Assembly: GCA_039583875.1 (NCBI GenBank)
Contig: CM077153.1
Location: forward strand, 64,860,482-64,924,481
DNA from: Platanthera guangdongensis
Lineage: Eukaryota > Streptophyta > Magnoliopsida > Asparagales > Orchidaceae
DNA: 64,000 nucleotides
Direction of reading: 5' to 3'
This document shows positions 42,203 through 51,648 of this stretch, one piece after another. A program made the position numbers and the translations under genes. Each line of letters opens with the position of its first letter. The stretch's first letter is position 1. A model generated the notes under the pieces. It was not told the DNA's origin. It searched no databases and saw nothing but the letters and a program-made list of their open reading frames with translations.

Positions 42203-42205
42203 TAA

Positions 42206-42560
42206 GTAATATAAACACTAAGCAAAAAACCCAGGACAGAAAACTGAAAAAGCAATTTTACCTCATTAAAATTATTAATGATCAGAAAATTATTGTACAT
42301 TAGTAATATTATTATATACTACCAGTCACTTTCCCGAGCTGGACTGCTCTCGGATGCACTGGCTTCGGCGGAACTCGACACGACTCCTACAAACTCAATC
42401 CCCCGCTCTTGTTAGGAGATCAAACGTCTGTCGGAGTACTGTCATCATACTGCGAACGTCGGGAGTCATGTCAACACCATTGAAGCGTGTGCGTTCGGGA
42501 GCAATTGAGCCAGAGCGAAGCCCGGACGAGGCTACTAATATGGAAACTGATAGCATAAGT
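42206..42560. other. Unassigned sequence
   Basis: No coding domain. A segment at about 42325-42440 (CTGCTCTCGGATGCACTGGCTTCG...) resembles 20925-21000 on the other side of Copia-B. See findings. Confidence 0.4.
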
Positions 42561-42564
42561 TGTG

Positions 42565-42900
42565 TCAACTAAATGTTCGTTCTTGCATTCAACAAACCCC
42601 AATTTGTTAGGGTGTGAGAGAGAAAGTTAATTAATGAGTCATACCCTACCACGACATAAAGATTTAAAACTACCGAGAAAAATATTTGTGAGTATTATCG
42701 AACCTGAGGACACAAGTAGAACAATCAAATTGGGTATTTATTTCATCAAAAAGACTTTTAAATTGTTAAATAATTCATAACAAGTTTTGAGGAGAAAAAA
42801 TCATGTCATTCTAGAAAAGTCATCAATGACATGTTTACTTTTGTTGATGTTTTTTTAATTGTCTTTTTTATGCATTCAAATCCAACTTAATGAATTTATC
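42565..42900 (-). pseudogene. Remnant of a copia integrase
   Basis: On the - strand one can read a degenerate 'FFLMK.IPNLIVLL' stretch, the piece corresponding to D-N-A-R-E-Y, and 'TP-stop-QIGVC', which matches T-P-Q-Q-N-G-V-x-E-R with stops in place of Gln and Glu. This is an old integrase core fragment that fits none of the complete elements here. Low information, so ends are approximate. Confidence 0.5.
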
Positions 42901-43346
42901 TTAGAGTAGCCAGTCTCCACTGTTGTAGTGCACAGTCAAGATTTTCAACCACTTATTCACAACAATAGGAACATGTTCTTACTTGTACCGGGAGTTATGA
43001 AAGTGACACTGACTCATACACTTCAATAGTGCCAACCACTGATCCTACAACTGCTTCACCTTTTGCATAAGATAATCTTCTTAATGGTAATTACATAATA
43101 CCATGGACTCTAATGCCCTTAAGAAAGCACATGCACCTTATATCAAATTGCTCATTGCACTTTTACTACAAAATTGTCACCTGTGTCTCAAGCTTCCACA
43201 TTGTTATAATCCATAGTCATGTTCATGAATCCCTATAGAACCTAGCTGGATAAATGCCATGAATCTTGAAATGCAGGCATTTCAATAGAATGACACCTAG
43301 AAGATAGTCTTCCACAGTTCCACTAGGTTGTAAAATTGTTGGTTAT

Positions 43347-43485
43347 TGTTAGAGTTAGTATTTTAATATTAGTGAGTTTAGTCCCACACCGCCTATCGGT
43401 GTTGGGTGTCATGTTGTAGTTCCTATTTAATGCCCCTATGAGGATGAATATATTTGTACCTTCCATTTCATCTCTTCTTTCCACA
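43347..43485 (+). repeat. TRIM 5' LTR
   Basis: TGTTAGAGTTAGT to CTTCTTTCCACA, 139 bp. Confidence 0.9.
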
Positions 43486-43498
43486 TGGTATCAGAGGA
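43486..43498 (+). promoter_or_regulatory. TRIM primer-binding site
   Basis: TGGTATCAGAGGA directly after the LTR; complementary to Met tRNA and sets the + orientation. Confidence 0.9.
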
Positions 43499-44647
43499 GG
43501 TTCTGAAACCTAAATAAATTTTTTTCTCCCGTTTTTTTTCGCTTCCGCACTGTTTCCCCTCTCCCCCGTCCCGACCCGTGCTTCCATTTCCGCTCCCTGC
43601 TAGGGCTCGACGGGTGATTCGCCCCCCCTGCTCCCGTCTACGGGATCGGCCCTTGATTCCATGACGGGAGCGGGCCTCTCTTCTGCGACATCGACGTCCT
43701 CTTCGTCTCCCAACGGCTTCTCTATTTCTTCTTCCTCCCGATGGATGCTTCTCCCGACGTCGACATCGGCTGCTTCCGCCGCCACTGTGCGCTGCCTGCG
43801 ACATCTCTGCTTCTCCCGACGGCTTCGTCTCTGCTCCTCTGCGCGACTGCTTCTCCCGCCGGCTCTCCTTCTCCCGGTGTTGCTCTTCCGCCACTTCATC
43901 TTCTGCTGCCTGGCTTCCGGCATCATTTTACTTCTCATTTTTCTTCTCCTCCGGCGGTTGCCTCTTCTCCGGCCTGCGGCTCTGCCGCTGCTTCTTCTCC
44001 GGCCTGCTGCAACTGCAGCTGTTTCTTCTCCAGCTGCCAGGCGCTGCTTCCTCTCCGTGCCGCTTCGGCTCTGCCGCTGCTCTCCTTCACCGGCGACTAC
44101 TTCTCTCTCCGACTACTTCTTCTTCTCCGGCCTGCTGCTGCAACTGCTACTTCTCCGGCTTCTGTCTGCACCCGCTGCAGCTCTCTTCTTCTCCGGCATG
44201 GATGCTGCTCTGCTGCTGCTTCTCTGGCATGCTGCTGCTACAGCTGCTTCTACTCTGCCGACGACTGCTTCTCCCGACGGCTCTGCTTCTCCCTTCAGCG
44301 TGCCGCCACTGCTCTGCTGCTGCCCATCTTCTTCGGCCCCTTAGTAGTTTGATGTTGTTGTTTTTTTTATTTAAAAGTTGTTGTTGGGCTGTTGTTTGCG
44401 TCTCCTAGTCGTTTTCTCTGGATTTGGTAGGGTTGGTTTGGTCTTTCGTGGTTGACCTTGTTTCCGCTCCGAGTGTATCCAGCGTTGTCATGGTCGGTTT
44501 GTGGACTAACGTCGTGTGGCTCTTGCCCGGTTGAAGTATCCCCGGTGACACGCAGTTGGGCCTCGGTGGCTGTTGTTTTGTCACACGTTGTCAACCTTCT
44601 TGTACCTTCCGTTTTATGTTGTGTTCAAGTTGTAGGGTCCCCCTTCA
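43499..44647 (+). other. TRIM interior
   Basis: Contains degenerate repeats of CTTCTCC(G/C)GC and CTGCTGC words (43660-44340). Two overlapping frames of over 200 codons are open only because of this composition (Leu, Ser, Ala, Pro, Cys). No gag, protease, RT or integrase motif. The 3' part includes the polypurine tract GAGGGGGAG (44652-44660). Confidence 0.75.
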
Positions 44648-44660
44648 TCTTGAGGGGGAG

Positions 44661-44809
44661 TGTTAGAGTTTGTTAGAGTTAGTATATTAATATTAGTGAG
44701 TTTAGTCCCACACCGCCTATCGGTGTTGGGTGTCATGTTGTAGTTCCTATTTAATGTCCCTATGAGGATGAATATATTTGTACCTTCCATTTCATCTCTT
44801 CTTTCCACA
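44661..44809 (+). repeat. TRIM 3' LTR
   Basis: Same as the 5' LTR except that its first ten bases TGTTAGAGTT are duplicated in tandem, and T/A and C/T substitutions occur. Confidence 0.9.
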
Positions 44810-45554
44810 ATTATCATTAGGTCTTTACAGAAGCAGAACCTACAAGGTACTTCTGAATGTTAGTATGCTCATCTTGTGGCTAAGGACTGTACAAAGTAGT
44901 ATGGTGTTGACAAATGACAATATTGAAACCAATCCATTGGACAAGCTTGCATCAATTCGTTTACCCATCTCTTTTGTGTCTAACAGGTTGTGGATTCTTC
45001 ACAATGTCAAAAAAGTTTTTCCGAATGGGCATATACGTGAGGTCATTTAAAAGAAGCAACCACCTATTTTAAGTGATGCCGGGGAAAGAAATATTGTATG
45101 CCGACTTTAAAAAGTACATCTATGAACTTAAGCCATCATCTCACTCTAGTTCGGAAAACTTGAAAAATCTTATACTTTGCAGTTGATGAGATTATCTTTA
45201 CTAAGAAAGGACAAAGATGGATCATTAACCTATTTTCTCTAGTCGACATATTATTACTGAAAATTACTCTCTCTGTATCATGGAAATCAACGAACGACTC
45301 ACTAAAATTTTTCAAACTCAAGATCTTAGTCCTCTCCAATATTTTTGAGCATTGAGATTGTTCAGACCAAGGACGATATCTTTCTATCATAAATAAGGAA
45401 TTTTCTTCATCTAGCAACAGTTTCTTTCCTTTTCATATCGAGCATCACTCATTCACATTCTTGTTCATGAGATCTGACATATCTTATTCAACGGTTATCA
45501 TCAGTCAATTTATGTAATCTCTTAAGAGTTGTTAAGGGGTTATTCACTATACTC

Positions 45555-45760
45555 TCTAGATAATCACGGCGGAAGAGAGATAAAATCAATATTGTATTAA
45601 TTTCTCGTATATTTTTCCTTAATACAAACACAAGTATTTGTACAAATATATAAGAGAAGAGCTTAAACTCTACCCTAAGATGTGCGACTAAACACTAAGG
45701 ACAAAAGAATGTTTTATATGGGCCAATTATATGGGTCTTTCTTTACAAGATATTTTAACA
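45555..45760 (-). repeat. Copia-E 3' LTR
   Basis: TCTAGATAATCACGG (terminal TG mutated to TC) to GATATTTTAACA, 206 bp. A polypurine tract, - strand GTTTGCGGGGGAA, abuts it (45761-45773). The first 90 bases align with 58042-58130 at roughly 80% identity. Confidence 0.8.
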
Positions 45761-45773
45761 TTCCCCCGCAAAC

Positions 45774-46470
45774 TGAAGCATGCAAGTCTTATGAACCAAG
45801 CTTGGTCAAGAACTGAAGATATAGAGGTCGTAGTAAGGCTTTGGTCAGAATATCAGCGATTTGCTCTGCAGCGGGAACATGTTTTAAGTTTAATTTCTTT
45901 AGTTGAACTTTTTTCTAAATAAAGTGACAATCGACCACAATATGCTTGGTACGTTCATGGAACACATAATTTTTGGCAATATGAAGAGCAACTTGACTAT
46001 TGCAGAACAACGTGGCAGGAGAGCAGAGTTTGACTCCCAGCTCTCCCAGAAGGCTTTCTAGTCACATAAGTTCAGAGAAAACAGAGATTATTGATTGATA
46101 CTCAACTTTTGCAAATGAGTGTGCGACTACAGACTGTCTCTTGCTTCGTCAGGTAACAATGTATCCACCAAAGTATGTGCAAAATCCACTTGTTGAATGG
46201 CGATCATCCAAGGATCTGGCATAATCGGCATCAAAATAGGCAATGAAAGATAGAGACAAGGAGGGCTTATATATAACTTGTACGGGAGCAGTTTTCAGAT
46301 ATCGGAGAATATGCTCAACTTCTTGGAGATGAGACGTCCATGGAGCATGCATAAACTGACTGACAACTCAAACAGCAAAGGATATATTAGGTCTTGTATG
46401 GTAAGATAGATCAACTTTTCTATAAGACGGCGATAGTATTCTGAGTTTGAAAGGAGTATATCGGAGTCAG
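45774..46470 (-). pseudogene. Copia-E RNase H
   Basis: 'HLQEVEHILRYLKTAPVQV', 'FIAYFDADYARSLDDRHSTS' with the first catalytic Asp, 'GFCTYFGGYIVT' (stop), then 'RSKRQSVVAHSFAKVEY' and 'FCNSQVALHIAKNYVFHE', 'RTKHIVVDCHFI' (stop), 'ADILTKALLRPLYLQFLTKL'. The Glu in the Ala-Glu-x-E-Y motif has drifted (AKVEY). Several stops. Confidence 0.8.
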
Positions 46471-46990
46471 AAGTATAAGCGAAGATCTTGTGGTTGACAT
46501 TCATAGGGGTGTCAACTAGATGGCAGCCAGAGTGGCCAGTGTCACGAAGAAAATCAAATAAATACTTTCATTGAGATGGAACAAGACCATCCGGACGACG
46601 AACTACCTTGATGCCGAGAAAGTATAAAAGATCCCCAAATCTTTGGTCTGGAATACAGAGGCCATGTGCTTCTTGATCATGTGAATTCCTTTAAATCGTT
46701 GCCCACAATTAAAATGTCATCAACATACACCAGGAGTGTCACAATGTTAGTCGGCTGATGACAGGTGCATAGAGAGAAGTCATCCAAGCTCCGCATAAAC
46801 CCAAAATCACTAACAACTTGACTGAACTTGTCAAACCATGAACGAGGAGACAGTTTGAGATCATAGAGAGATTTCTTGAGGTGACATACAAGTCACTCTC
46901 ATGTGGTATCAAAATCGGGAGGTTGATGCGTGTAGATAGTCTCAGTAAGATCACCATTCAGAAAGGCATTTTCGGCATCCAACTGATGTA
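46471..46990 (-). pseudogene. Copia-E reverse transcriptase fragment
   Basis: Only the second half is present: 'AFLNG' with 'DLTETIYTHQPPDFDT'-like remains near 46910-46970, 'LKKSLYDLKLSPRSWFDKFS' near 46800-46870, and the catalytic Y-V-D-D-I-L near 46715-46735 ('LVYVDDILIVG'-like, on the - strand), with 'YFLGIKVVRRPDGLVPSQ' near 46590-46630. Upstream RT and the linker are deleted; sequence joins to integrase by ~47060. Reading frames are broken in several places. Confidence 0.65.
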
Positions 46991-47059
46991 ACATCCAATG
47001 ACGATGAACAAACCAAAGAGATCAGAACACAGATAGTAGGAAAGTTGACCTATCTTACC

Positions 47060-47880
47060 GAACATAGTACAAAGATTTTGAATGCATGACACGTATACTC
47101 ACGCGCATTATCGGTCTGAAGAGCTTTAATAGTGTTGGAGAACTGAGTGCGTATCTCAAAAGTAAAGCACGAAACACGAAGTAATTCAGAGCGGTCATAT
47201 AGTAAGTATAACCAGGTCATGCGAGAGTAATCATCAATAAAAGTAACAGAGTAGCACTAACCATAAACACAACTATTTTATAAGGCCTCAAATATCAGAA
47301 TGAACTAAAGCAAAAGAAGCAATGCTCCGAGGACAATGAAAAGGAAAACAATAGTGATGTTGCTTGTCGAAGATACAGGATTCACGGTTGAAGTCAGTGA
47401 AGGACAGATCGGGAAGAGCTTTCTTCAGAATTGGGAAAGGAGCGTGTCAAAGATGTCGATGCTAGTCAACGGAGGTAACGGAAGAGAGAGCGGTGGGGGG
47501 AACATCCAGTGTAAAGCCCGTTAGACAGTTGACATCTACCAATGATAATCCACGTCTATCGATCCTGCACAACAAAGAAAGAATAAAAGGTTACAGAGTA
47601 ATCGAGGTCTTGAGTAAGACGACTGACAGAAAATAGATTAAAATGAGAGCCCGGAACATAGAGCATCAAGAGAAGAGAAAGATATGAATTCAGGTGCATG
47701 TCGCCTCAGCCGAGAATGGGGGTAGTGTCACCATTGGTCAGGGTGATGAACTCAGGACAAGTAGAATACAAAAACTGAGGAGGTTTTTGCTGAGTAATAT
47801 GATTGGAGGTCCCGGAATCCGTAAACCCAGTTGGACTATGGGATAGACAGAATATACCTTCATTGTAGATGATCGCAACA
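47060..47880 (-). pseudogene. Copia-E integrase N-terminal part and protease
   Basis: From high to low coordinate: a protease remnant 'DSGTSNHITQQKPPQFLYST' with the D-S-G active site, 'FITLTNGDTTPILG', 'LFSVSRLTQDLDYSV'-like remains, the pre-integrase region ('HLRHAPFPILKKALPDLSFT'-like) and cysteine motif, then the core start near 47290-47340 and the D-N-A-R-E-Y region ('LQTDNAREYTCHAF') at about 47090-47130. The catalytic Glu side is missing at the deletion joining RT. Confidence 0.65.
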
Positions 47881-49040
47881 GAGTCAGAAGACCGACTAAG
47901 AAAGCCCTAAAGAGTCTGGAGCTGTGTGTAAGACAACAATGTTAGGACGAGTAGTGGTAAAAGCATCAGTCGCAATAGAAGCAAGTTGTGCAAGAAGGAC
48001 ACCATGCTTACGATAGCAAATAGCCTCATAATGACCACCCCGGCAACAGTAAGAACGCTTAGGACGAGGCATACTATATCTTTCGTGGACCCGAGAGCCG
48101 ATGCAAGCTCCATGAGTCGGCGAAAGGGTGGGGTGAGGAGCCGATTAGCAGAAGATTGTTGGATAAAAGCTGGAGAGACAGTCCCGAGAGCATTAGGAAG
48201 TGGTCAATTTTAAGAGCATGGAACACAAATAAGAGCGAGGTAAGTATTGAGGATGAGAGAATATTAACACGAATGCTATGTAGATGTGGGAGAACCTGGG
48301 TCATCATCATGGCTACGCCAGCAGCTTCTTTCTGAGCACGATGGGCAGCTAGATCCAAAATGGAAGGTTGATGTTGAATACATGCTTCAACGAGAGTTTT
48401 GGACTGTACAACAAAGCAAGTCAAGTCACCATCCACCACTAGATCAAGAGACTGAAGGTCAATGAAGATATTGAACATGTGTTGTAGACCCTTCTTGCCA
48501 GAATATAGGAAGTGAAGTTCATCCCACGTAGCTTTGACCATTTCATGATACATGGTCATACGATATGGTTCATTGTCCATAGAGTTCAAAATCCAAATTT
48601 GGACACGCCCATCATCACGGAGTCATTCCTCAACAAGGGTAATAGGTTGTGCCTTGGTGAGATGGAGTCCTTCGGTTTGGAGGAAGCACCGAGTTGACCC
48701 ACTCCATAAAATTTTTTCGACCACTAAGACTTCATTTGTTTAGGCATTTTCACGTCGGTATTTGGAGCAAACGTCGTCGGATAGTAGGAAAACAAACAGG
48801 CGTCGGAGGCGTTTGCTCTGTTTGCTCCCTCAAACAGGCGGAAAAGCCGCTGGAAATCTTTGTTTCTAGCCCCGCCTCCCCCCCCCCCAGTCCCAAAGCT
48901 CCCTTCCCAGCCATCGGTTGGGGCTGCCGTCGCCGCGTCAAATGAGACCTAAGAGAGATAGTGGTTATCCGAAGCTCATCCCGAAATTCAGGAATCGCGG
49001 CACAGGCCGGAAGAGACAAGGCATCATTCAAGGCCATTAC
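47881..49040 (-). pseudogene. Copia-E gag, interrupted by a MITE
   Basis: Starts near 49038 ('MALNDALSLPACAAIPEFRD', 'ELRITTISL'); the next word 'SGRKNFMEWVNSV' lies beyond a 222-bp MITE (48728-48949). Then 'MNSMDNEPYRMTMYHEMVKA', 'TWDELHFLYSGKKGLQHMFN', 'CFVVQSKTLVEACIQHQPS' and 'AGVAMMMTQVLPHLHSI'. The zinc knuckle 'CCRGGHYEAICYRKHG' is near 48000-48045. An upstream in-frame ATG at 49226 exists, but the conserved family start is around 49038. Confidence 0.8.
48728..48949. mobile_element. 222-bp PIF/Harbinger-type MITE in Copia-E gag
   Basis: Flanked by TAA on both sides (48725-48727 and 48950-48952). Ends GACTTCATTTG and the complement GGTCTCATTTG form a short terminal inverted repeat. It interrupts gag between 'TTISL' and 'SGRKNFMEW', positions that are contiguous in Copia-C. 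It holds a poly-C run of ten or so near 48880. Confidence 0.72.
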
Positions 49041-49059
49041 CGTTGAGGAGTAGAAAGAG

Positions 49060-49540
49060 ATGGAGAAGGGATAGCCAGAAGATGGCATTGAGATGCGGTT
49101 AGGAATTTGGTGAGGAGCGCGGCAAACGCACATGGGGCTCTGGAGGAAAGTGGGAGCTTGGCAGAGGCAAACCGCAGCAGCTAAGTCTTGGCGAATAGGA
49201 GAATTCACGGGAAGGGAGGCAACCAAGAGTTTGACGAACAGGCGAGCAGCTTAAGAGAGATCAAGAGAGCGGCTTAGGAGCAGCACGTGCCGGAAGGGGG
49301 CGGCAAATAGGCGAACAACGGGAAGAGCTCGGCGAATAGGTAAACTGCGGGAAATGCTCGGCGAACAGGCGAGCTCGACGAACAGGGAACTTGGCAGAGG
49401 CGATCAGTTGTGGCCAAGAGGATGGGGATAAAAATAGCTTGTGGGAAAGAGCGCGGAAAAGATGTGACCAAGAGCTTGGCGAACAGGAGCTCGTAGAGCA
49501 GGAGTTCCAACGGGCACGTGATCTAAGCGGTTAGATGACA
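49060..49540 (-). other. Copia-E leader
   Basis: GC-rich untranslated leader with degenerate copies of CGGCGAACAGG and GAGCTCGGCGAA words (49200-49510). It is cut by Copia-F at 49545/49546. Confidence 0.65.
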
Positions 49541-49545
49541 AGAGT
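49541..49545. repeat. Copia-F target site duplication, left
   Basis: AAGAG, repeated at 57725-57729 directly after the other LTR. Confidence 0.88.
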
Positions 49546-50681
49546 GTTGGGTTTATCTATGAGAATGGCACAACGCTTGTGCACGCAGCGGAAGAATATA
49601 ATCATCAAGAAAACCCAAAAGAAATGGGATCGGGCCATGGTAGTTGAATCAAGAAGTTAACATATAACTAGGCAAAAATTACCTCGGTGGCGTTGAGTCA
49701 CAACTCAACAGAGATGCTCCAAGCTTCGTGTTCTTGCTGGTGACGAGTTCTACGTGAAATAATGTCCACGTCTCTGCAGAAATCCACACGAGCGGGAGAA
49801 TACCGATCTTTCCGTCGCACGGAAAATCGGGAAGGAGAAAGACCGCACCTTGCTTCTCCACGGACTGCTAGATCCGCGACAGGAAGAGCAACACCAGCGA
49901 CGATCGCCGGAGAAGAGGTGGTCGACGGAGCGAGCACGGCGGCGGAACCCTTCCGTCAGCGGGATTCGGGATCGGCGGAGCGAACGAACGGCGGAACACT
50001 TCCGTCGCGGGATTCAGTTCGATCGGCTGCCAAAAGGCTTAAGCATAACTCCCGAAAACCCTAAGTGTCCCTTTTATACCGAAGGCATAAATAGACTTAG
50101 GTTTATCGCTATCCGCAGACCACCCAGAAAAATAGGGTCCCAGAATCGGCGAGTATCAGTCGGCGAGAATCGGCGACAATCGGCGAGAATCATCAAGCAG
50201 ATTCGGCGAGAATCAGTCGGCGAGTAACACCTAGGATCGGCGAGAATCAGAGTACAATACTCGACGATTCTCGCCGAACGCGGGGTGGACTATACTCGTC
50301 GATCGTCGACCTGCGGTCGACGATTCTCGTCGATCGTCGAGAATCATAGTAACGATTCTCGTCGATCGGCGAGAATCAAAGAACCATTCTCGACGATTCT
50401 CGTCGATCGGCGAAAATCAGAGAACCATTCTCGACGATTCTCATCGACCCTCGGTCGACTATTCTTACCAGTCCTTCAAGGCAACATTTGCCCAACCCGA
50501 CGATCCTTTAAGGCAACACTTTGCCCATAACCACATTCAGGTCGGTGATTGGTAACCTTTACCAACACAGTCAATCATCCAACTTCTCCACATCTCTTAT
50601 GTGCGACCCTGCAGGCTCATATCGCGTTGGCAGTGAGATTACATGTTTGACCACTTCCAGATCACCATGGTAACTCCAACA
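49546..50681 (-). repeat. Copia-F1 3' LTR
   Basis: TGTTGGGTTTATC to GTAACTCCAACA. It contains a cluster of CGGCGAGAATC direct repeats followed by palindromic GATTCTCGTCGATCG/CGTCGAGAATC units at 50130-50480. Confidence 0.95.
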
Positions 50682-51648
50682 GACTCCCACTTGATCTTGA
50701 AAGTATCAAATCAAAAACCTCACAAACAATGAGCGGCATCTAGCAATGCATCATTGCTCCCCAAGCAATAAGAGTTTATAACTCATAAGCCTTTATGACC
50801 AATGTATCAGCGTTGTCTTTGTCCCTTTGTCCCTTACATCCGGAAAGAACTAGAGGCATGAACCGTGTCACCCTCGTAATAGCTCAATCCAAGTTTCTTG
50901 ATCCAGGACGGACTTCCAGAGAATGGTGAGTCCAATATCACATATTGACTCAACCAAGCATGGTCATGCATTTCTCAGTCCAGTTCCATCAAGGGGCCCA
51001 TGGATGCAACTCCTGTCATACAGAAGGACAAATCCTATATCTGCTCACACACAAACACCCAAATGATTCGTAACATGTCCAACAACCACCCTTATCATCA
51101 ACCTTTCTCAAGGAAGACTTTAGATGGCATCAAAGCACGCTCTTCCTCACTTAATGAATGTTGTGACTTCAGGTCAAAGGACCACAACACCATTGTCAAT
51201 TGAGACCTACTCGTGACACGATTGGATGACAATCCACAGAGTAGTCTCAGGTTGGGTCTGTCCAGTACAACTTGTTCACTAACAAGTACCCACGTGATGA
51301 CTTGATATCACAATATCATGACCTGTGAGAACCGGTCATCAGTCAACGTACGTGCTAGTCTCAAAGTACCATCATCACCCTTAGCTTCTATGATGATACT
51401 CGACCAGGGACCTTTTAAGAATGAAGCTTCAATAAATCATAGGCTCTCACATTCAAGTCACGTACTTGATGTCCCATGTAAGCGAACATTCTAAGGGTAT
51501 CTATTATGTTAACATTTAACTATCATATAGAAAAATTCATAATAAAAGAACTTGTCATTAATTGTAAGAGAAAAACTAGGTACACAGTTCATCATATGAA
51601 CAAATAGCCAACAAAATACAGGTTTACATGCAATCCACAAGATTCTCA
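50682..51648 (-). other. Copia-F1 3' untranslated region
   Basis: About 970 bp between RNase H and the 3' LTR, no coding domain. A purine-rich stretch, - strand AAGTGGGAGTC, abuts the LTR (50682-50692) and is the likely polypurine tract. Confidence 0.75.

Larger units (their letters stand above)
43347..44809 (+). mobile_element. TRIM-like non-autonomous LTR element, 1463 bp
   Basis: LTRs at 43347-43485 (139 bp) and 44661-44809 (149 bp), a perfect Met primer-binding site, a polypurine tract and about 1.17 kb of interior without any protein domain. Flanks GTTAT (43342-43346) and ATTAT (44810-44814) give a 5-bp target duplication with one mismatch. Apart from a 10-bp duplication the LTRs differ at only about two positions, so the insertion is young. 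It must be mobilised by proteins of another element. Confidence 0.88.
43225..45540 (+). pseudogene. Old copia reverse transcriptase remnant, split by the TRIM
   Basis: The + strand reads 'SWINAMNLEMQAFQ', stop, 'NDT', stop, 'KIVFH' just before the TRIM (to 43346). After it come 'LGLYRSRTYK' and 'YGVD', then 'LDKLASIRLPISFVSNRLWI', 'VKKVFPNGHIRE', 'QPPILSDAGERNIVCRL', a damaged Y-V-D-D region near 45215-45235, 'MEINERLTKIFQTQDLSPLQ' and 'YFEH'-type remains. This is the order of a copia RT domain, with many stops and indels. Removing 43347-44809 restores the order, so the TRIM is younger. The remnant ends at the Copia-E LTR (45555), which also interrupted it. Confidence 0.75.

Noticed and set aside
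43661..44352. Two overlapping 200+ codon + strand frames in the TRIM interior
   Set aside because: They are open because of CTGCTTCTCC-type repeats (Leu, Ser, Ala, Pro, Cys); no domain and the frames contradict each other.
50130..50480. CRISPR-like appearance of regularly repeated CGGCGAGAATC
   Set aside because: Spacing is irregular, units turn into palindromes, and the array lies within a plant LTR present in three copies.
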